From Brachionus plicatilis (lineage: Eukaryota > Rotifera > Eurotatoria > Ploima > Brachionidae): a DNA stretch of 64,000 bases. Each line of letters starts with the position of its first letter. Within the stretch, counting starts at the first letter, position 1. The stretch lies in NCBI GenBank assembly GCA_010279815.1, contig QEOQ01000041.1:1029784-1093783 (forward strand). The letters run 5' to 3'. This document shows, in pieces, positions 19,396 to 29,929 of this stretch. The notes beneath the pieces were generated by a model. The model made no database searches and was not told the origin of the DNA. It saw nothing but the letters and a program-made list of their open reading frames with translations. The position numbers were made by a program, and so were the translations under genes.

Positions 19396-22300
19396 CTAAA
19401 CCATGCGGAGCACGTCATCAGTAGATGACGTCCTATAGCAGTTTTTCCAGTACGTGTCCAGCTTGTTTTTAAATTCGTTGACTGTTTTAGATTTTATTAT
19501 ATCGTCTGGTATCTTGTTCCATTCGTTTACGATTCTGTTATTGAAAAAGTTGTGTCGCGGGTTACAAAAACGGATGATTTCTCTTCTGAAGTGACCTCTG
19601 TGTCCACCACGTGGCATTGAACAGATCGGTAGTATGTGCCAGTCGATAGTTTCTAGACCGTTTTCGAGTTTAAACTTTTGAATCAGGTCACCCCTGAGTC
19701 TTCTGGTTGATAGTGTAGTAAGGCCCAGATTAGTGCATCTCGTAGGATAATCGAATTGTTTAAGCTTATGAGGGATTTTTGTTGCCCTTTGCTGAACTTT
19801 TTCCAATAAATTTATATCTTTTGTTAAGTATGGATTCCAAGCAGCGACAGCAAATTCAAGATGGGGTCTAACAAACCCAGTGTACAATTTTTTCCACAGA
19901 GCTGCGTCTTTATATACAAATGTATTTTTTAACATTGATAAAATGCTGTTAGCTTTCGAAGCAGCTTTGTTGGCTTGGCAGCTAGGTTTCATATCGTTAG
20001 AGATTAGTACACCGAGGTCTCGTTCGCATTCCGTTTTAGTTATTTGGATACGTTCTGTTTGTGATTCGTATTTTTGCATTGAGTATTTGAATTGAGGGTT
20101 ACGTTTCCCAGTGTGCATTATTTTACATTTTTCAATATTTAGGCGCATTAACCAAGTGTTCGTCCACTCTGTTATTTTGTCGATGTCTCGTTGCAGCCTT
20201 AAGTTGTCTGTCGGTGCAAACATGTGGTCAATTTCGCTGATTATTTTTGTGTCGTCTGCGTACATTTTACATTTGTTTTCTAATAAGTCTGGGAGATCGT
20301 TAATATATAATATGAAAAGAATCGGCCCAATAACAGATCCTTGAGGTACCCCGCTCCTGACAGCGCTCCAGCTCGATTGGTGCTCTCCTAAAACAACTCT
20401 TTGGCGTCGGTTTGTCAAAAAGGATTCGATCCAGCTTAATAGAGGCCTGCTTATTCCGTAATTGGCCAGTTTATGAAGTAGACGTTTGTGCGGTACTTTG
20501 TCGAAGGCTTTTGCAAAGTCGAGGAAGAGAATGTCGACTGATTTTTTATTAGACAAAGCTTTCGTGGTAAAATCAAGAGTTTCGAGGAGATTTGTAATGC
20601 ATGCTTTGTTTTTGATGAAGCCGTGTTGTTCATTTGCTAGTAGCTTAAATTTCGTTAAATGAGTCTTTATTGCCGTTTTTAGAATTTTTTCCATTATTTT
20701 ACATACAACTGAAGTTAAAGAGATTGGTCTGTAGTTGGATGGGTCAGTGTTGTTTCCTTTTTTGAATAACGGAGTTACGTTTGCTTCACGCCAAGCTTTG
20801 GGAACTGCACCAGAGTCAAGAGAGAGCTTATAGATCATGCTTAACGGGAGAGCCCAAGCGTTGGCGCAGCTTTTGAGTACGTGAGGATGGACGCCGTCAG
20901 TGCCTATTGATTTGTATATGTCTAACTTTTTTAATATTTTTAATATGTTCGATGGAGCAAAAGATGTGTCGCTTATTGTTTCATTGGTCCTTGGATTAAA
21001 AATTGGCATTTCACTTGAGCTCTCTTCGTTGAAGAATACGGAGCTGAAGTGTTTATTGAGCGTATCAGCGATTTCATTTCTATTGGTCGTGGAAACACCG
21101 GAATCGTTTGTGATCGACGTTATACGCATTTTTACTTTCTGCTTCTCGTTAACGTATGCGTATAGTCTTTTCGAGTTTAATTTATCATCAGCTAGGCTTT
21201 TTTCGAATAATCTGATAGAGTCCCTTGATTTCTTTTCAATTTCCCTTTTTACTGAAGTATAGCTTTTCTCTAGACTTCGGTTTTTGCCTCCGGAAGCCCG
21301 AAGTTGATGCCAGAGCGACTTTTCTTTTCTTATAAGTTTTGCGAGCTCTGGATTTATCCACGAAGGCTTACGTTTATTAATTTTTTGTTTGAATTTGGGT
21401 ATAAATTTGTCACAAAGAGAATTGTACGTATTTAAGAACTCGTCATAGCATTGTTCAATGTTTTTGTTTTCAAATAATTCTCCCCAGTTTTTTCTATCTA
21501 GTTCGAGCTGCATTTGACCGAAATCGCCACGTTTTTACGCATATTTGTTGCTAAAAAAATGTTCTTTTATTTCGTTAGCAATTTCTATTTTGAAAGAAAG
21601 GCTAATATGAGCCTGTTCGCTCGAGCCAAGAGGAGAGCTTTCTGACAAACAGCTTAGTCTATTTCTCGAGTCAGTTATTATTAGGACGAGCGTATTCGTT
21701 GTATTGCCATTTGCTTTGCGAAATTTTGGAGAGGTGACGATTTGGCTTAGTGATTCGTCATTTAACATGTCAACAAAGGCGTTAGCTGGGCTATCATCGC
21801 TGCCAAAAACTGTGACGGAGCCGTCTTTGTGCCATTTGTTCGATTGATAATTGAAGTCACCTGTGATAAGAATAGAGCTGCACTTCTGGGTATCATTGGC
21901 TGATTTCAATGCTTTTATGGTCCGTTTAATTTCATTATCTATTAGAGAATTCTGAGAGTAGTTGTTGCTCGGGGGAGGCCGGTAAATGCAGCCCAAAATT
22001 ACCGTTTCGAGACCTATTTTTATCATGCACCAGCTTTGTTCGGAGTAGACACATTTCAGGCTTTGTTGTAGACTAGGAATGGTAATGTAAGAAGAATTAA
22101 TGTCGTCTCGTACGTATATAGCAACTCCTCCACCATGGGACGATCTATCAGATCGGTAAACATGATAATTCGGAAGAAGAGATATGGAGTTATCGCTAAA
22201 CCAAATTTCTGTGATAAAAACAATAGCTGGCTTTTCTGTAGAAGTTCTGAGAGTAAGCTCAGCTAGTTTATCGTTGTTGAGTGAGCATGCATTTGCGTAT

Positions 22301-22434
22301 AAACAATTTATGTTTAAATTAGGTGTAGATAAACTAGAGAATAAATTTGAAACGAAAGAGGAAGCTGAGGGCTCGTTTGACGAGTTCGGTGAGGCGAAAA
22401 GTGAATTTGAAACGATTGAGGAAGCTGAGGGCAT
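19396..22434 (-). pseudogene. LINE ORF2: endonuclease plus reverse transcriptase, split by one in-frame stop
   Basis: Starting at ATG 22434, the AP-type endonuclease shows YANACSL, FITEIW, CIYRPPP and TGDFNY. It is cut by a TAA at 21535-21537, and the same frame continues seven codons later into the reverse transcriptase, giving one frame of about 1012 codons with one stop. The RT has PLFKKGNN, NYRPISL, FLDFAKAFDKVPHKRLL, SGVPQGSVIGPILFILYIND and YADDTKI, all typical and intact. In the endonuclease, positions where the family normally has LDL and SDH read LVL and SEQ, so catalysis may be lost. Two near-duplicate EPSASS/MPSASS segments lie at the N-terminus. The RT could start at the internal ATG 21513. 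Confidence 0.85.
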
Positions 22435-22581
22435 ATTATTTGTTATTATTTTGTAAAAAGGTTGTATATTTGACTGCTCGACTTTTCTTGTGCTGAATGT
22501 TTGCTAGTTGTCTCGGTCATCTTTGTGGAGGACCCAGACAACGTTTCCATTACGTATTCCCCAGAACCATCTCTTTCCATT

Positions 22582-23343
22582 TTAAATTTTATATCTGAGA
22601 GTTACACCGTTTTCTGTTATTTCTTCCGGGAGCTGGCTGTTTCTCTGTTTTTTTGTTTCTCTCAAGTGTCGTTCGAGGGCTCTTTCGGATAGAGTTCTGT
22701 CCTGATTTATGTAAATATGTTTGAATTGGGTTGTTCTTCCCAAGTCGCGAGACTTAGTAAGAACCACCTGCTTGCTTTCTTTGTCTTTAAGTTCGACAAT
22801 TATTAATGCTGGTCTTGTGGCTGTTGCTTGTTCTTCTGAGACTGTTTCAACTCTTCGTCTGGCTTTCATTCTAGCTATTCTTTTGCACTTTGTATTATTT
22901 ACGCCTAAAGTTTCGAGTATTGCCTCTACTTTCCGTTGATCCTCTTCTGCTTTTTCCTCTTCGTTATCGTTTGTGCTTTCTTCAAGTCCACTGATTATTA
23001 CGTTATTTTCGATTCTTTCTCTTTCTTTAAATTCTTGCGCCATTTTTGTGAAAGACACCATGTCAGCTTCGCTTTTTTTACCGTTGTTTTGAATCATGCT
23101 GGCTAAGGTTACGTTTGCTGTTGTTGTTACTGTTGCTGTTGTTTTTTTGTTCATTTCTTTTACTTCTGTTCTTAGAGAAACCAGTTCAATTGCTTGAGAC
23201 TTGTTTTCATCTTCGAGTATGCGGATTCTGGTTTGCATTGTTGTCATTGCTGACGATAATTGTTGTAGCCACGTGTGCTGAGTTTTTGCCATTAGTGTAG
23301 CTGCCGGGGGGCAGGTTGGCCAGTGTTGGATAAGGTCTGTCAT
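22582..23343 (-). CDS. LINE ORF1 protein
   Basis: 253 residues. A predicted coiled coil (about 28-65, leucine and isoleucine spaced in RIRILEDENK and ELVSLRTEVKEM) precedes a linker and then a region with ENNVIISGLEES (about 112-123), GVNNTKCKRIARMK and a C-terminal part rich in basic residues. ENNVIISG-type motifs are usual in ORF1 proteins of animal non-LTR elements, which bind RNA in the retrotransposition particle. No zinc knuckle is present. It is an open frame with no stops, next to a damaged ORF2. Confidence 0.75.
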   Translation of the reverse strand: MTDLIQHWPTCPPAATLMAKTQHTWLQQLSSAMTTMQTRIRILEDENKSQAIELVSLRTEVKEMNKKTTATVTTTANVTLASMIQNNGKKSEADMVSFTKMAQEFKERERIENNVIISGLEESTNDNEEEKAEEDQRKVEAILETLGVNNTKCKRIARMKARRRVETVSEEQATATRPALIIVELKDKESKQVVLTKSRDLGRTTQFKHIYINQDRTLSERALERHLRETKKQRNSQLPEEITENGVTLRYKI

Positions 23344-23470
23344 ATTTTTTTGCTTACGATTTCAATATTTTTTTTTTTTAATTTATGAAATAGATGATTA
23401 GATTTTTTAAGAAAATATTAAACAAACTATTTTTTCATTATATCTATTCTTTTTTAAGTTTTAAAACTTT
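23344..23470. other. Spacer between LINE and inverted LINE piece
   Basis: 127 bp of A/T-rich DNA with no feature. Together with 21679-23343 it forms the unpaired centre (about 1.8 kb) of the inverted duplication. Confidence 0.6.
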
Positions 23471-23885
23471 ATAACTGACTCGAGAAATAGACTAAGCTGT
23501 TTGTCAGAAAGCTCTCCTCTTGGCTCGAGCGAACAGGCTCATATTAGCCTTTCTTTCAAAATAGAAATTGCTAACGAAATAAAAGAACATTTTTTTAGCA
23601 ACAAATATGCGTAAAAACGTGGCGATTTCGGTCAAATGCAGCTCGAACTAGATAGAAAAAACTGGGGAGAATTATTTGAAAACAAAAACATTGAACAATG
23701 CTATGATGAGTTCTTAAATACGTACAATTCTCTTTGTGACAAATTTATACCCAAATTCAAACAAAAAATTAATAAACGTAAGCCTTCGTGGATAAATCCA
23801 GAGCTCGCAAAACTTATAAGAAAAAAAAAGTCGCTCTGGCATCAACTTCGGGCTTCCGGAGGCAAAAACCGAAGTCTAGAGAAAA
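23471..23885 (+). mobile_element. Inverted 415-bp piece of the LINE ORF2
   Basis: Matches 21264-21678 in reverse complement: the end of the endonuclease, the in-frame TAA (23596-23598) and the start of the reverse transcriptase. One residue change (RKEKS to RKKKS) is visible. It ends by fusion to DCST1 sequence at 23884, so it is a duplication product and not a separate insertion. Confidence 0.92.
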
Positions 23886-25542
23886 ACAACGAGTTGAAAG
23901 CTTAAAGGACGAGTTTAGATTTGAAGTGATTGAGGAACAAGAGAATGTGACAGATGACAAGCCATTGAAAAAAAATGTGCTCACTGTGGCCCAAATTTAC
24001 CGCCATCGTTTGGAAAAAGTGAACACTTATTTGGTAAAAATAAATTTTCTATTTCCCATTTCGTTTTTTTTTTTGATCTATAGTGCAGTTAAATTTCACT
24101 CTAAATACCTGAAGCGCGACAACTTTAACAATTATTTAATTGGAGTTAAATTCTATGAAATTGATCATAACCGGAAGGTCAAAAAACTGCCGTCTGTCCT
24201 TCCACTAAATCCATTGATCAAAATTGGCTACACTGAACTGTTTTCTCTAAGTCTGACCAACAAAGAACGCCAAGTGACCATACAGTCTACCATAAATCTA
24301 ACTCTTCTTTTACTTCCTGTCTTAATTTCTATCTTGTTCGAAATGGCAATTGTTGGAGCTAATCAGTACATTTACTCGAATACACATGTCAACATCGAGT
24401 ACTCGGACAAAGACAATTCCAAAATGACCATTAAAAATGATGGATTTCTAGGCGCCACCTACAGACGAATTTTCCACATGTTTCAAGACCAGCAGGACGC
24501 CAATTTAAAGCTAGACAATCAAAAGTGTTTGCCAAGACTCTTTCCCGCTGACCCTAGTGCCAGAAAAGTTCTCACATACAGCATTCTAATTCTTTATTTG
24601 CTAGCTTTTTTTCAGGCGTATATAAAGCGACTGCGTTGTCTTCTATGCGGATGTGTGTATCCGGACAGGGACATGGAGCGAACAAGTTGGTTGTACACCA
24701 AATTGTTGGCTCTGTATTCCTCAATTGGACTTATAGAAAGAAAAAAAGAAAAGGCCAAATTTTGGGTGAGAATTCTGAAGTTTTTTTCCTGGACAATAGC
24801 TAATTGTATGTACACAGCTGTTATGGTCATTTCATTTTTTTATTGCTTTGGAACAGTGGAAAGAGTTGGTCTAAAAAGTATAATACGTAAATATAAAGGA
24901 AAATTTATGCCCATCTATTTGAAGTATTTTCCTCCGGAGTTTGAGTACTGTTTGACTTGTTTGGCAGAGCCAGGTGATTCTTTTAGTGCCAATGATTTTA
25001 TGAGATGTGACAGCAATAATTGCACTGGTTTTTACTGCATTGATTGTTTCATTTTTTTGGACAATAGCTGCAAGATTTGCCAGAGAACAATATGCAGCAG
25101 GGCTTATTTAACTGATGAAGTGATTGAGCGGGATTCGAGCGATGAAGATGAAGACTTGAATAACACTGGTTTGCCAAAGTTGCAAAAAAATTATTTTAAT
25201 ACTAAAAAAGAAGTGGTAAAATTAACCGAAGATTTGGTTAAAATTGAGATTTCAAATTTTGAAAAAGAAAGAGCTGTGGAAATAATTTATAGCTGTTTTA
25301 AATTGTTGTACTTTGATTTGAGTGATTTGATTGAGGATGAGAATTTCATGAATTTAATTCAGAATAGTGAGAATTTGAGACTGGCTTTTAGAAAAAATAC
25401 GCAATTGGTGCAAGACTTGGTTTTGATGGTGCTTAGGAATTATTTGATTTTTTTAACTATTGATGATTGTTTCACTAAAGAAGAATTAGAAAAGGAGTTG
25501 TTAAATAAGAAAAAAAAAGTTAAACGGCAGATACAGATATAA
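23788..25542 (+). pseudogene. 5'-truncated DCST1-like copy in a chimeric open frame
   Basis: The open frame has 584 codons. The first 33 or so come from LINE DNA read in a frame other than the RT frame; then, from QRVESLKDEF, it follows residues 504-1058 of the 12658-15834 protein with only three substitutions before the end. Membrane helices, CGCVYPDRD and the C-terminal RING-like cysteines are all kept. Two bases fewer in an A-run shift the frame for the last residues (KKVKRQIQI instead of KKLNGRYRYKL). It lacks the promoter and the N-terminal 503 residues, so it is probably a pseudogene, yet the frame is unbroken, so a short fusion product is possible if the locus is transcribed. Confidence 0.8.
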
Positions 25543-27511
25543 ATTATAACCACTTTTAATATTTTTTAAATAAGAATTTTTTTACAAACATTTAATAAAA
25601 ATCAATTTGAATACAATTAAATAAATAAAAAACTACTTGTCCATTGACAATCAATATTAAAATATCTTTTTTTAAATATAACTTCTTTTTTTATTTTATT
25701 GAAAAAAATTCAAAAAAATTAGATTGCCTAAAACAACTTGTTAATTTCCCTGATAATTAAATATCCTAAAAGTATTTAATCAAATAATGTTTTTTTTTAT
25801 CAAAAGTTCATAAAGTATAATATCATAGTGATTTAAATTGGTTCATTTTTTGAAGAGATGACCATTCATCTTGTTACCTAAAGATTCACAATCATACTTC
25901 GTAATCATTCTAGCAAGCAGCATTTCAAAAACAGACTTAAATAAGAACATTTTTCTGTGACTAATTAGGAATAAAATAATTCGTCATTAAAATAAATAAT
26001 TAACCAGTAAAACTTTATTAACTAAATTAAATTAAAGGAAAAAATTAATATAAATCAATCAAATTAAGTTTAATTAATTTTTTATCATTTAAAATTTTTT
26101 TCCCAATTTTTCATTCCCAGTTATTTTTTAATCACGAATGGCATTATTGGAATTATGCGAACGTCTGTTCATATTTTAGGTCAGATCCTTGCATGGATTC
26201 TGTATACGAATTAGCAATATTTAATAATTAATTTTATTAGATTTCTAGAATTATACAGTTCTTTTATTAAAGGCCCAGAATTGGCTTATATTAAGTAATT
26301 TTACATTATTTTTAGTAAGCTTACGTGAATATTAATCGATAAGGGTTTGTAATTTTTTGAAAAATTACGTAAGTTTATATTAAAATGCCTAACTTTAAAA
26401 TCGCTCCAGAATGCTTACGGAGAAAAAATGGAGTTTTTAGTAAAAAAAGTTTGTCCCACATTTTTATGAGCTATTTAACAAATTTTCTATTCCGCTACAT
26501 CAGTTAAAGCACAGTTTTTTAAGATCTGTATTTTATCTTATTTTGATTATTGCTCTACTCTCCTATGCTATTTTTAAAAGAAGTCAGTGGACTTAACTTA
26601 TGATAAGTAAGCAAAAAGCTATTATATTTTTAAAAAAAATTTGGAAAATTTTTGAAAAATGGTGAAAAAAAATTTGAATATTTCTCCTCAAGGGTTATTA
26701 TCTGCTTTGTAATTAAACGATCAATGGTGAAGTTTTCAAAATTTAAGCTCTCAATTTTCAATAACATTCATTTGATTTTTTTGGAATTTGTGAAAAAATT
26801 TGAATTGTTTAACTTGAATATTTTATTGTTAAATTTTTTCAACTTTTTCAACTTTAATTTTTTAATAATTAAAAATTTTAAATCAATATTTTTATACAAA
26901 ATTTAAATAATTGAAATGTTAATCAGTCAATAGGGGCACTAGCCTGTTGATTTACCTTGAAACTTGAAAAAACAAATCGCTGTGTAATATTATGGAACAG
27001 TTTATCAGTGAATACTATTAGTGCGCAAACAATAAATAGCTTCAAAGTCGTCATTAACAATGAAGTTGTTGGAATGGGGGGAAGCAAAGTCTGCCAAAGC
27101 CAAACAGTTAATAAGGCTAAACGCTTTTGAACGTAAGTGTAGATAGAAATATCTATACTGCGGATATTACTACTCTACTATTTGTAATGAAAATAAAACT
27201 GATCTAAAAAACAATTCAAAATTATTTATTAGGCTAAAAATCAAAATAAGAGAAAAATTTTAATTATAAATAAAAATTATAGTCTAATTAGTAATAAATA
27301 TTTATTAATTATAAAAATGTATTACTAATAAGACTTTTTTTTTTCTATAGAGACTATAAGTCTCTTAAAAAATTTATTTGTCAATTATTAAGAGAAGCAT
27401 TTTAAAAAGGGCCTTAAATGGTTAAATTAAATTTTTTTTTATTTTAAACGAAAATTAAACCGCTTATATAAATCAATATTAATAATATTAAGAAAACATT
27501 TGATTAATAAA
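25543..27511. other. Intergenic DNA of the right arm
   Basis: Counterpart of 9412-12657. It has the empty target site of the minisatellite element (25897-25904), a diverged palindrome (26300-26390) and the LINE relic (26462-27130). The open frame at 26652-26906 is A/T-rich filler and is not conserved. Confidence 0.5.
26462..27130 (+). mobile_element. Decayed LINE reverse-transcriptase 3' part (right arm)
   Basis: Counterpart of 9780-10690 on the opposite strand. The plus strand keeps the stretch equivalent to TYILPYFDYCST (about 26525-26570, with changes) and the C-terminal NSFKVVINNEV-like part (about 26980-27070). About 245 bp between the two is missing compared with the left arm. Confidence 0.6.
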
Positions 27512-28507
27512 CTAGTTAAAATTTTTTCTTTTTTTAGTCCAATAAATATCCGATGGCCAACTATGCCGATTGATCAGATCCAACTTTTTGCCTTTATCAA
27601 ATGGAATGTATCCTTGTTCAGTAAGTAATTGGATCATTTTTTCAATTTCGTTTGAGTAAAACTCGCGGTGTTTATTCATTTGATGCCATTCCATTAAGAT
27701 CAGCAAAAAGTCAAATCTTTCGAATACTTTTCTCGAACGAGCAAAGGCATAAGGTTCAAAGCCTTCAATGTCTATTTTTAAAATAGCTTTTTCATATTCT
27801 TTTCCATTAGCTTGTTTTGGTATCACTTGTAAAATGTCATCAAAAATAATTGTTTTTACAGCATAGCGATCATTTTCTTCTTTATCTTGTGATGATTTTT
27901 GTCCAAGAAAAGATTGTTCTCCTATGTTAATATTTTTTTTAAGCTCTAATATTTCGTTTGCTCTGTTGGATATTGCATAATTCAAAAGGGTTATTTTTTT
28001 TTCTAAATTCTCAATTCTAGCTGCCTTTTGTAGTCTTAATATATTGTCATAAAATGCTTCTACTGCAAGCACATCTCTGTCCATTTTGGCAGCAAACAAA
28101 GTGTACATACCCACATGAGCGCCAATATCAATAACTAAACAGTCTTCATTTTCTTTTAAATAACTTGTAAACAATTGAACGAGCCACTTTTCTTTGATTC
28201 CATTTTTTGAAATCAAACGTGAGGTATAGTCTTTATCAACACTATGGATACAAAGCGTAGTGGATACGTGAATTTTTAAAGATTTTCTACATTGGATCAT
28301 TTCGTATTCATGCTGGGAGCACAAATTATCAGAAAAATTAATCACTTTAAGATTAAAATTTTGACTCGATTGTCTCTTTGATTTCAAATAAATTGATGCT
28401 AAAAGGTATATACTAACTGGCAAAAGTAAGCTGCTCCAAATAAATATCTTTTTATAAAATAATTTAATTAAATTATTGAGAAAAAAAATTGACATAATCT
28501 TGATCAA
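27512..28507 (-). CDS. FkbM-family SAM-dependent methyltransferase, membrane-anchored (right copy)
   Basis: 331 residues, full length, same start and stop context as 8416-9411. The SAM motif VIDIGAHVGMYTLF and the LKIDIEGFEPYA motif are unchanged. Nine residues differ from the left copy: K11N, L30P, N32S, T33I, one I-to-V, one K-to-R, and three in the last ten residues (S-T, S-R, Y-N). Changes cluster in the N-terminal anchor and the C-terminal tail and spare the catalytic core, which fits two functional copies under selection or recent origin. The L30P change lies inside the predicted membrane helix and might weaken it. Confidence 0.85.
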   Translation of the reverse strand: MIKIMSIFFLNNLIKLFYKKIFIWSSLLLPVSIYLLASIYLKSKRQSSQNFNLKVINFSDNLCSQHEYEMIQCRKSLKIHVSTTLCIHSVDKDYTSRLISKNGIKEKWLVQLFTSYLKENEDCLVIDIGAHVGMYTLFAAKMDRDVLAVEAFYDNILRLQKAARIENLEKKITLLNYAISNRANEILELKKNINIGEQSFLGQKSSQDKEENDRYAVKTIIFDDILQVIPKQANGKEYEKAILKIDIEGFEPYAFARSRKVFERFDFLLILMEWHQMNKHREFYSNEIEKMIQLLTEQGYIPFDKGKKLDLINRHSWPSDIYWTKKRKNFN

Positions 28508-29010
28508 TTGAATCGAATAGTCTGTTAAATGCGTTTATGGATTTAATTTAATATTGTTTGAGCTTCAGTTTAAATTTGCTTAAAAAAAATTTAAAACTTA
28601 TTTTAATAGCATATTAATTTAAGCCAGTATGTGAATTTAATTTTCTAATTTAAAATTTTAATTTTCAATTCGTGAAGAATCTTAGAAATTAATGGCTGTG
28701 ATGTAGAGTTAAAAGAAGTATTTTGAAAACTAATTTGTGTAAAAAATCAAGCATACAAATAATATGTTTCAAATAATTTTTAATTTTCAGTTTATATTTT
28801 TTTTCCCAGTAAAGTGAATTCAAAAAAAAGTTTAACTCAGAATACTTAAAATGAGGTTTTCACGATAAGTAAAATTTTTGAATAAATCTGATTAAAATAT
28901 TTTTTTAATAATCTGATAAAAATATTCTTAATAAAAAGATGATATAAATTTTATTTTAAAAAAAATTTCATTCTAAAAAAATCGATCAAAGACTTGATAA
29001 TATGCTAAAT
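28508..29010. other. Intergenic DNA upstream of the right FkbM copy
   Basis: Matches 7989-8415 in reverse. It contains the empty site aaaaagat (28933-28940) of the short hAT MITE. No other feature. Confidence 0.5.
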
Positions 29011-29014
29011 GACA

Positions 29015-29723
29015 TGTTACCCACACTTTAAGCACTCACTTACTTGATGATCAACTCGTGTTTAAATCATATATATAGAATACGTGACTATATTATTAAT
29101 GTTATTAATATGTTATTAATTAACACGCCTCGCAATACTTCTAGAATCAGAATGGAATTCTATTCTAGAAGATTCATTATTCCTAACGAGATACAGATGT
29201 CAACGCTATATATAAGAAACGAACACAATCCTTTTAAGAAGTCTTTATAAAATATTATTATCAGAGTTGTTCCTCAATTCGCTATTTTTCAAGTCTTTCG
29301 ACCAAAAAGTCAAGTCAAGTTTTGACTTGACTTGACTTTTTTTATATTTTTCAAAAGATTATTTTATAAATTTATAATTTTTTGGTTAACAAAATGATTC
29401 AATTAAAAATGTAAACGTTAAAAAGATTTTAGAGAATAAAAAATCTAAATTCAATTTTTACATAAACTATAATTTAGTAAAAATAAAATCAGACAAAACA
29501 TCAACTCAAGTTACTTTTTAACTTTTTCCTGTAAAAAATAAAATCAAGTCAAGTTGTGACTTGACTTTTTAGTGAAAAAAAAATTTCAAGTCAAGTCGTG
29601 ACTTGGACTTGACTTGAGACTTGAGACTTGATGAACAACTCTGATTATTATATTATATTACTTTATATTTATATTATTGCAATAAACTATTAAACAAATA
29701 TCCTTGTTATTCTTCCAGTAACA
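29015..29723 (+). mobile_element. Solo LTR with nested hAT MITE; right arm only
   Basis: Starts TGTTACCCACAC and ends CTTCCAGTAACA, the TG...CA ends of a retroviral-type LTR with a TGTTA/TAACA inverted repeat. It is flanked by the 4-bp duplication gaca (29011-29014 and 29724-29727), while the left arm has one copy (tgtc at 7800-7803). Removing the nested MITE and its 8-bp duplication leaves about 319 bp. No internal retroelement genes, so it is a recombination-derived solo LTR. Orientation and superfamily cannot be decided. Confidence 0.82.
29262..29643. mobile_element. hAT-type MITE nested in the solo LTR
   Basis: 382 bp, ends CAGAGTTGTTCCTCAA and, reversed, CAGAGTTGTTCATCAA, with the 8-bp duplication attattat (29254-29261 and 29644-29651). 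The interior repeats aagtcaagtc/gacttgactt several times, as in the 102-bp element at 7887-7988, so the two belong to one family of different lengths. Confidence 0.88.
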
Positions 29724-29787
29724 GACAGCGTTATGTTGCCAAGATAGCGAAATTAGTTCAAAATCCAATTAAAATAAAATTAAAATA

Positions 29788-29927
29788 ACGTAATTATCCG
29801 AATTTACTGACATGTCATTGAATTTTTTAGTGACATGTCACTATAGAACCTTTGACATGTTATAACAGCGTCACTAAAATAGAGTACTCTATTTTAAAGA
29901 CATGTCACTCAGTTCGGATGATTACGT
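29788..29927. mobile_element. TA-target MITE (Tc1/mariner-like); right arm only
   Basis: 140 bp with inverted ends acgtaattatccgaa and, reversed, acgtaatcatccgaa, each followed by tgacatgtc. TA occurs on both sides (29786-29787 and 29928-29929), and the left arm shows one TA at 7740-7741. The TA target and short length fit a Tc1/mariner MITE. Confidence 0.88.
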
Positions 29928-29929
29928 TA

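Larger units (their letters stand above)
5285..21678. repeat. Left arm of large inverted duplication
   Basis: This arm is repeated in reverse complement at 23471-32345. Matching begins near 5285 (facing about 32345) and runs to 14325 (facing 23884); the LINE part 21264-21678 then faces 23471-23885. The block 14326-21263 has no counterpart on the right. Matched genes are the Fat last exon (123 of 123 residues the same in the shared open frame), tRNA-Met, FkbM (9 differences in 331 residues) and the 3' half of DCST1 (3 differences in about 540 residues before a frameshifted tail). Arm-specific transposons explain most other length differences. Confidence 0.92.
19362..23343 (-). mobile_element. 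Non-LTR retrotransposon (CR1/Jockey group), nearly full length
   Basis: Order on the minus strand: ORF1 (22582-23343), 147-bp gap, ORF2 with endonuclease (21538-22434) and reverse transcriptase (19396-21513), short 3' UTR and a terminal (ACT)n repeat (19362-19377 on the plus strand as AGT). A trinucleotide tail instead of poly-A is common in CR1/L2-type elements. The 5' end could not be fixed; ORF1 starts with ATG at 23343 and the DNA beyond is featureless. No target-site duplication was found. A 415-bp piece of it recurs inverted at 23471-23885. Confidence 0.85.

Noticed and set aside
29044..29250. 68-codon open frame
   Set aside because: Lies wholly inside the solo LTR and ends against the nested MITE.
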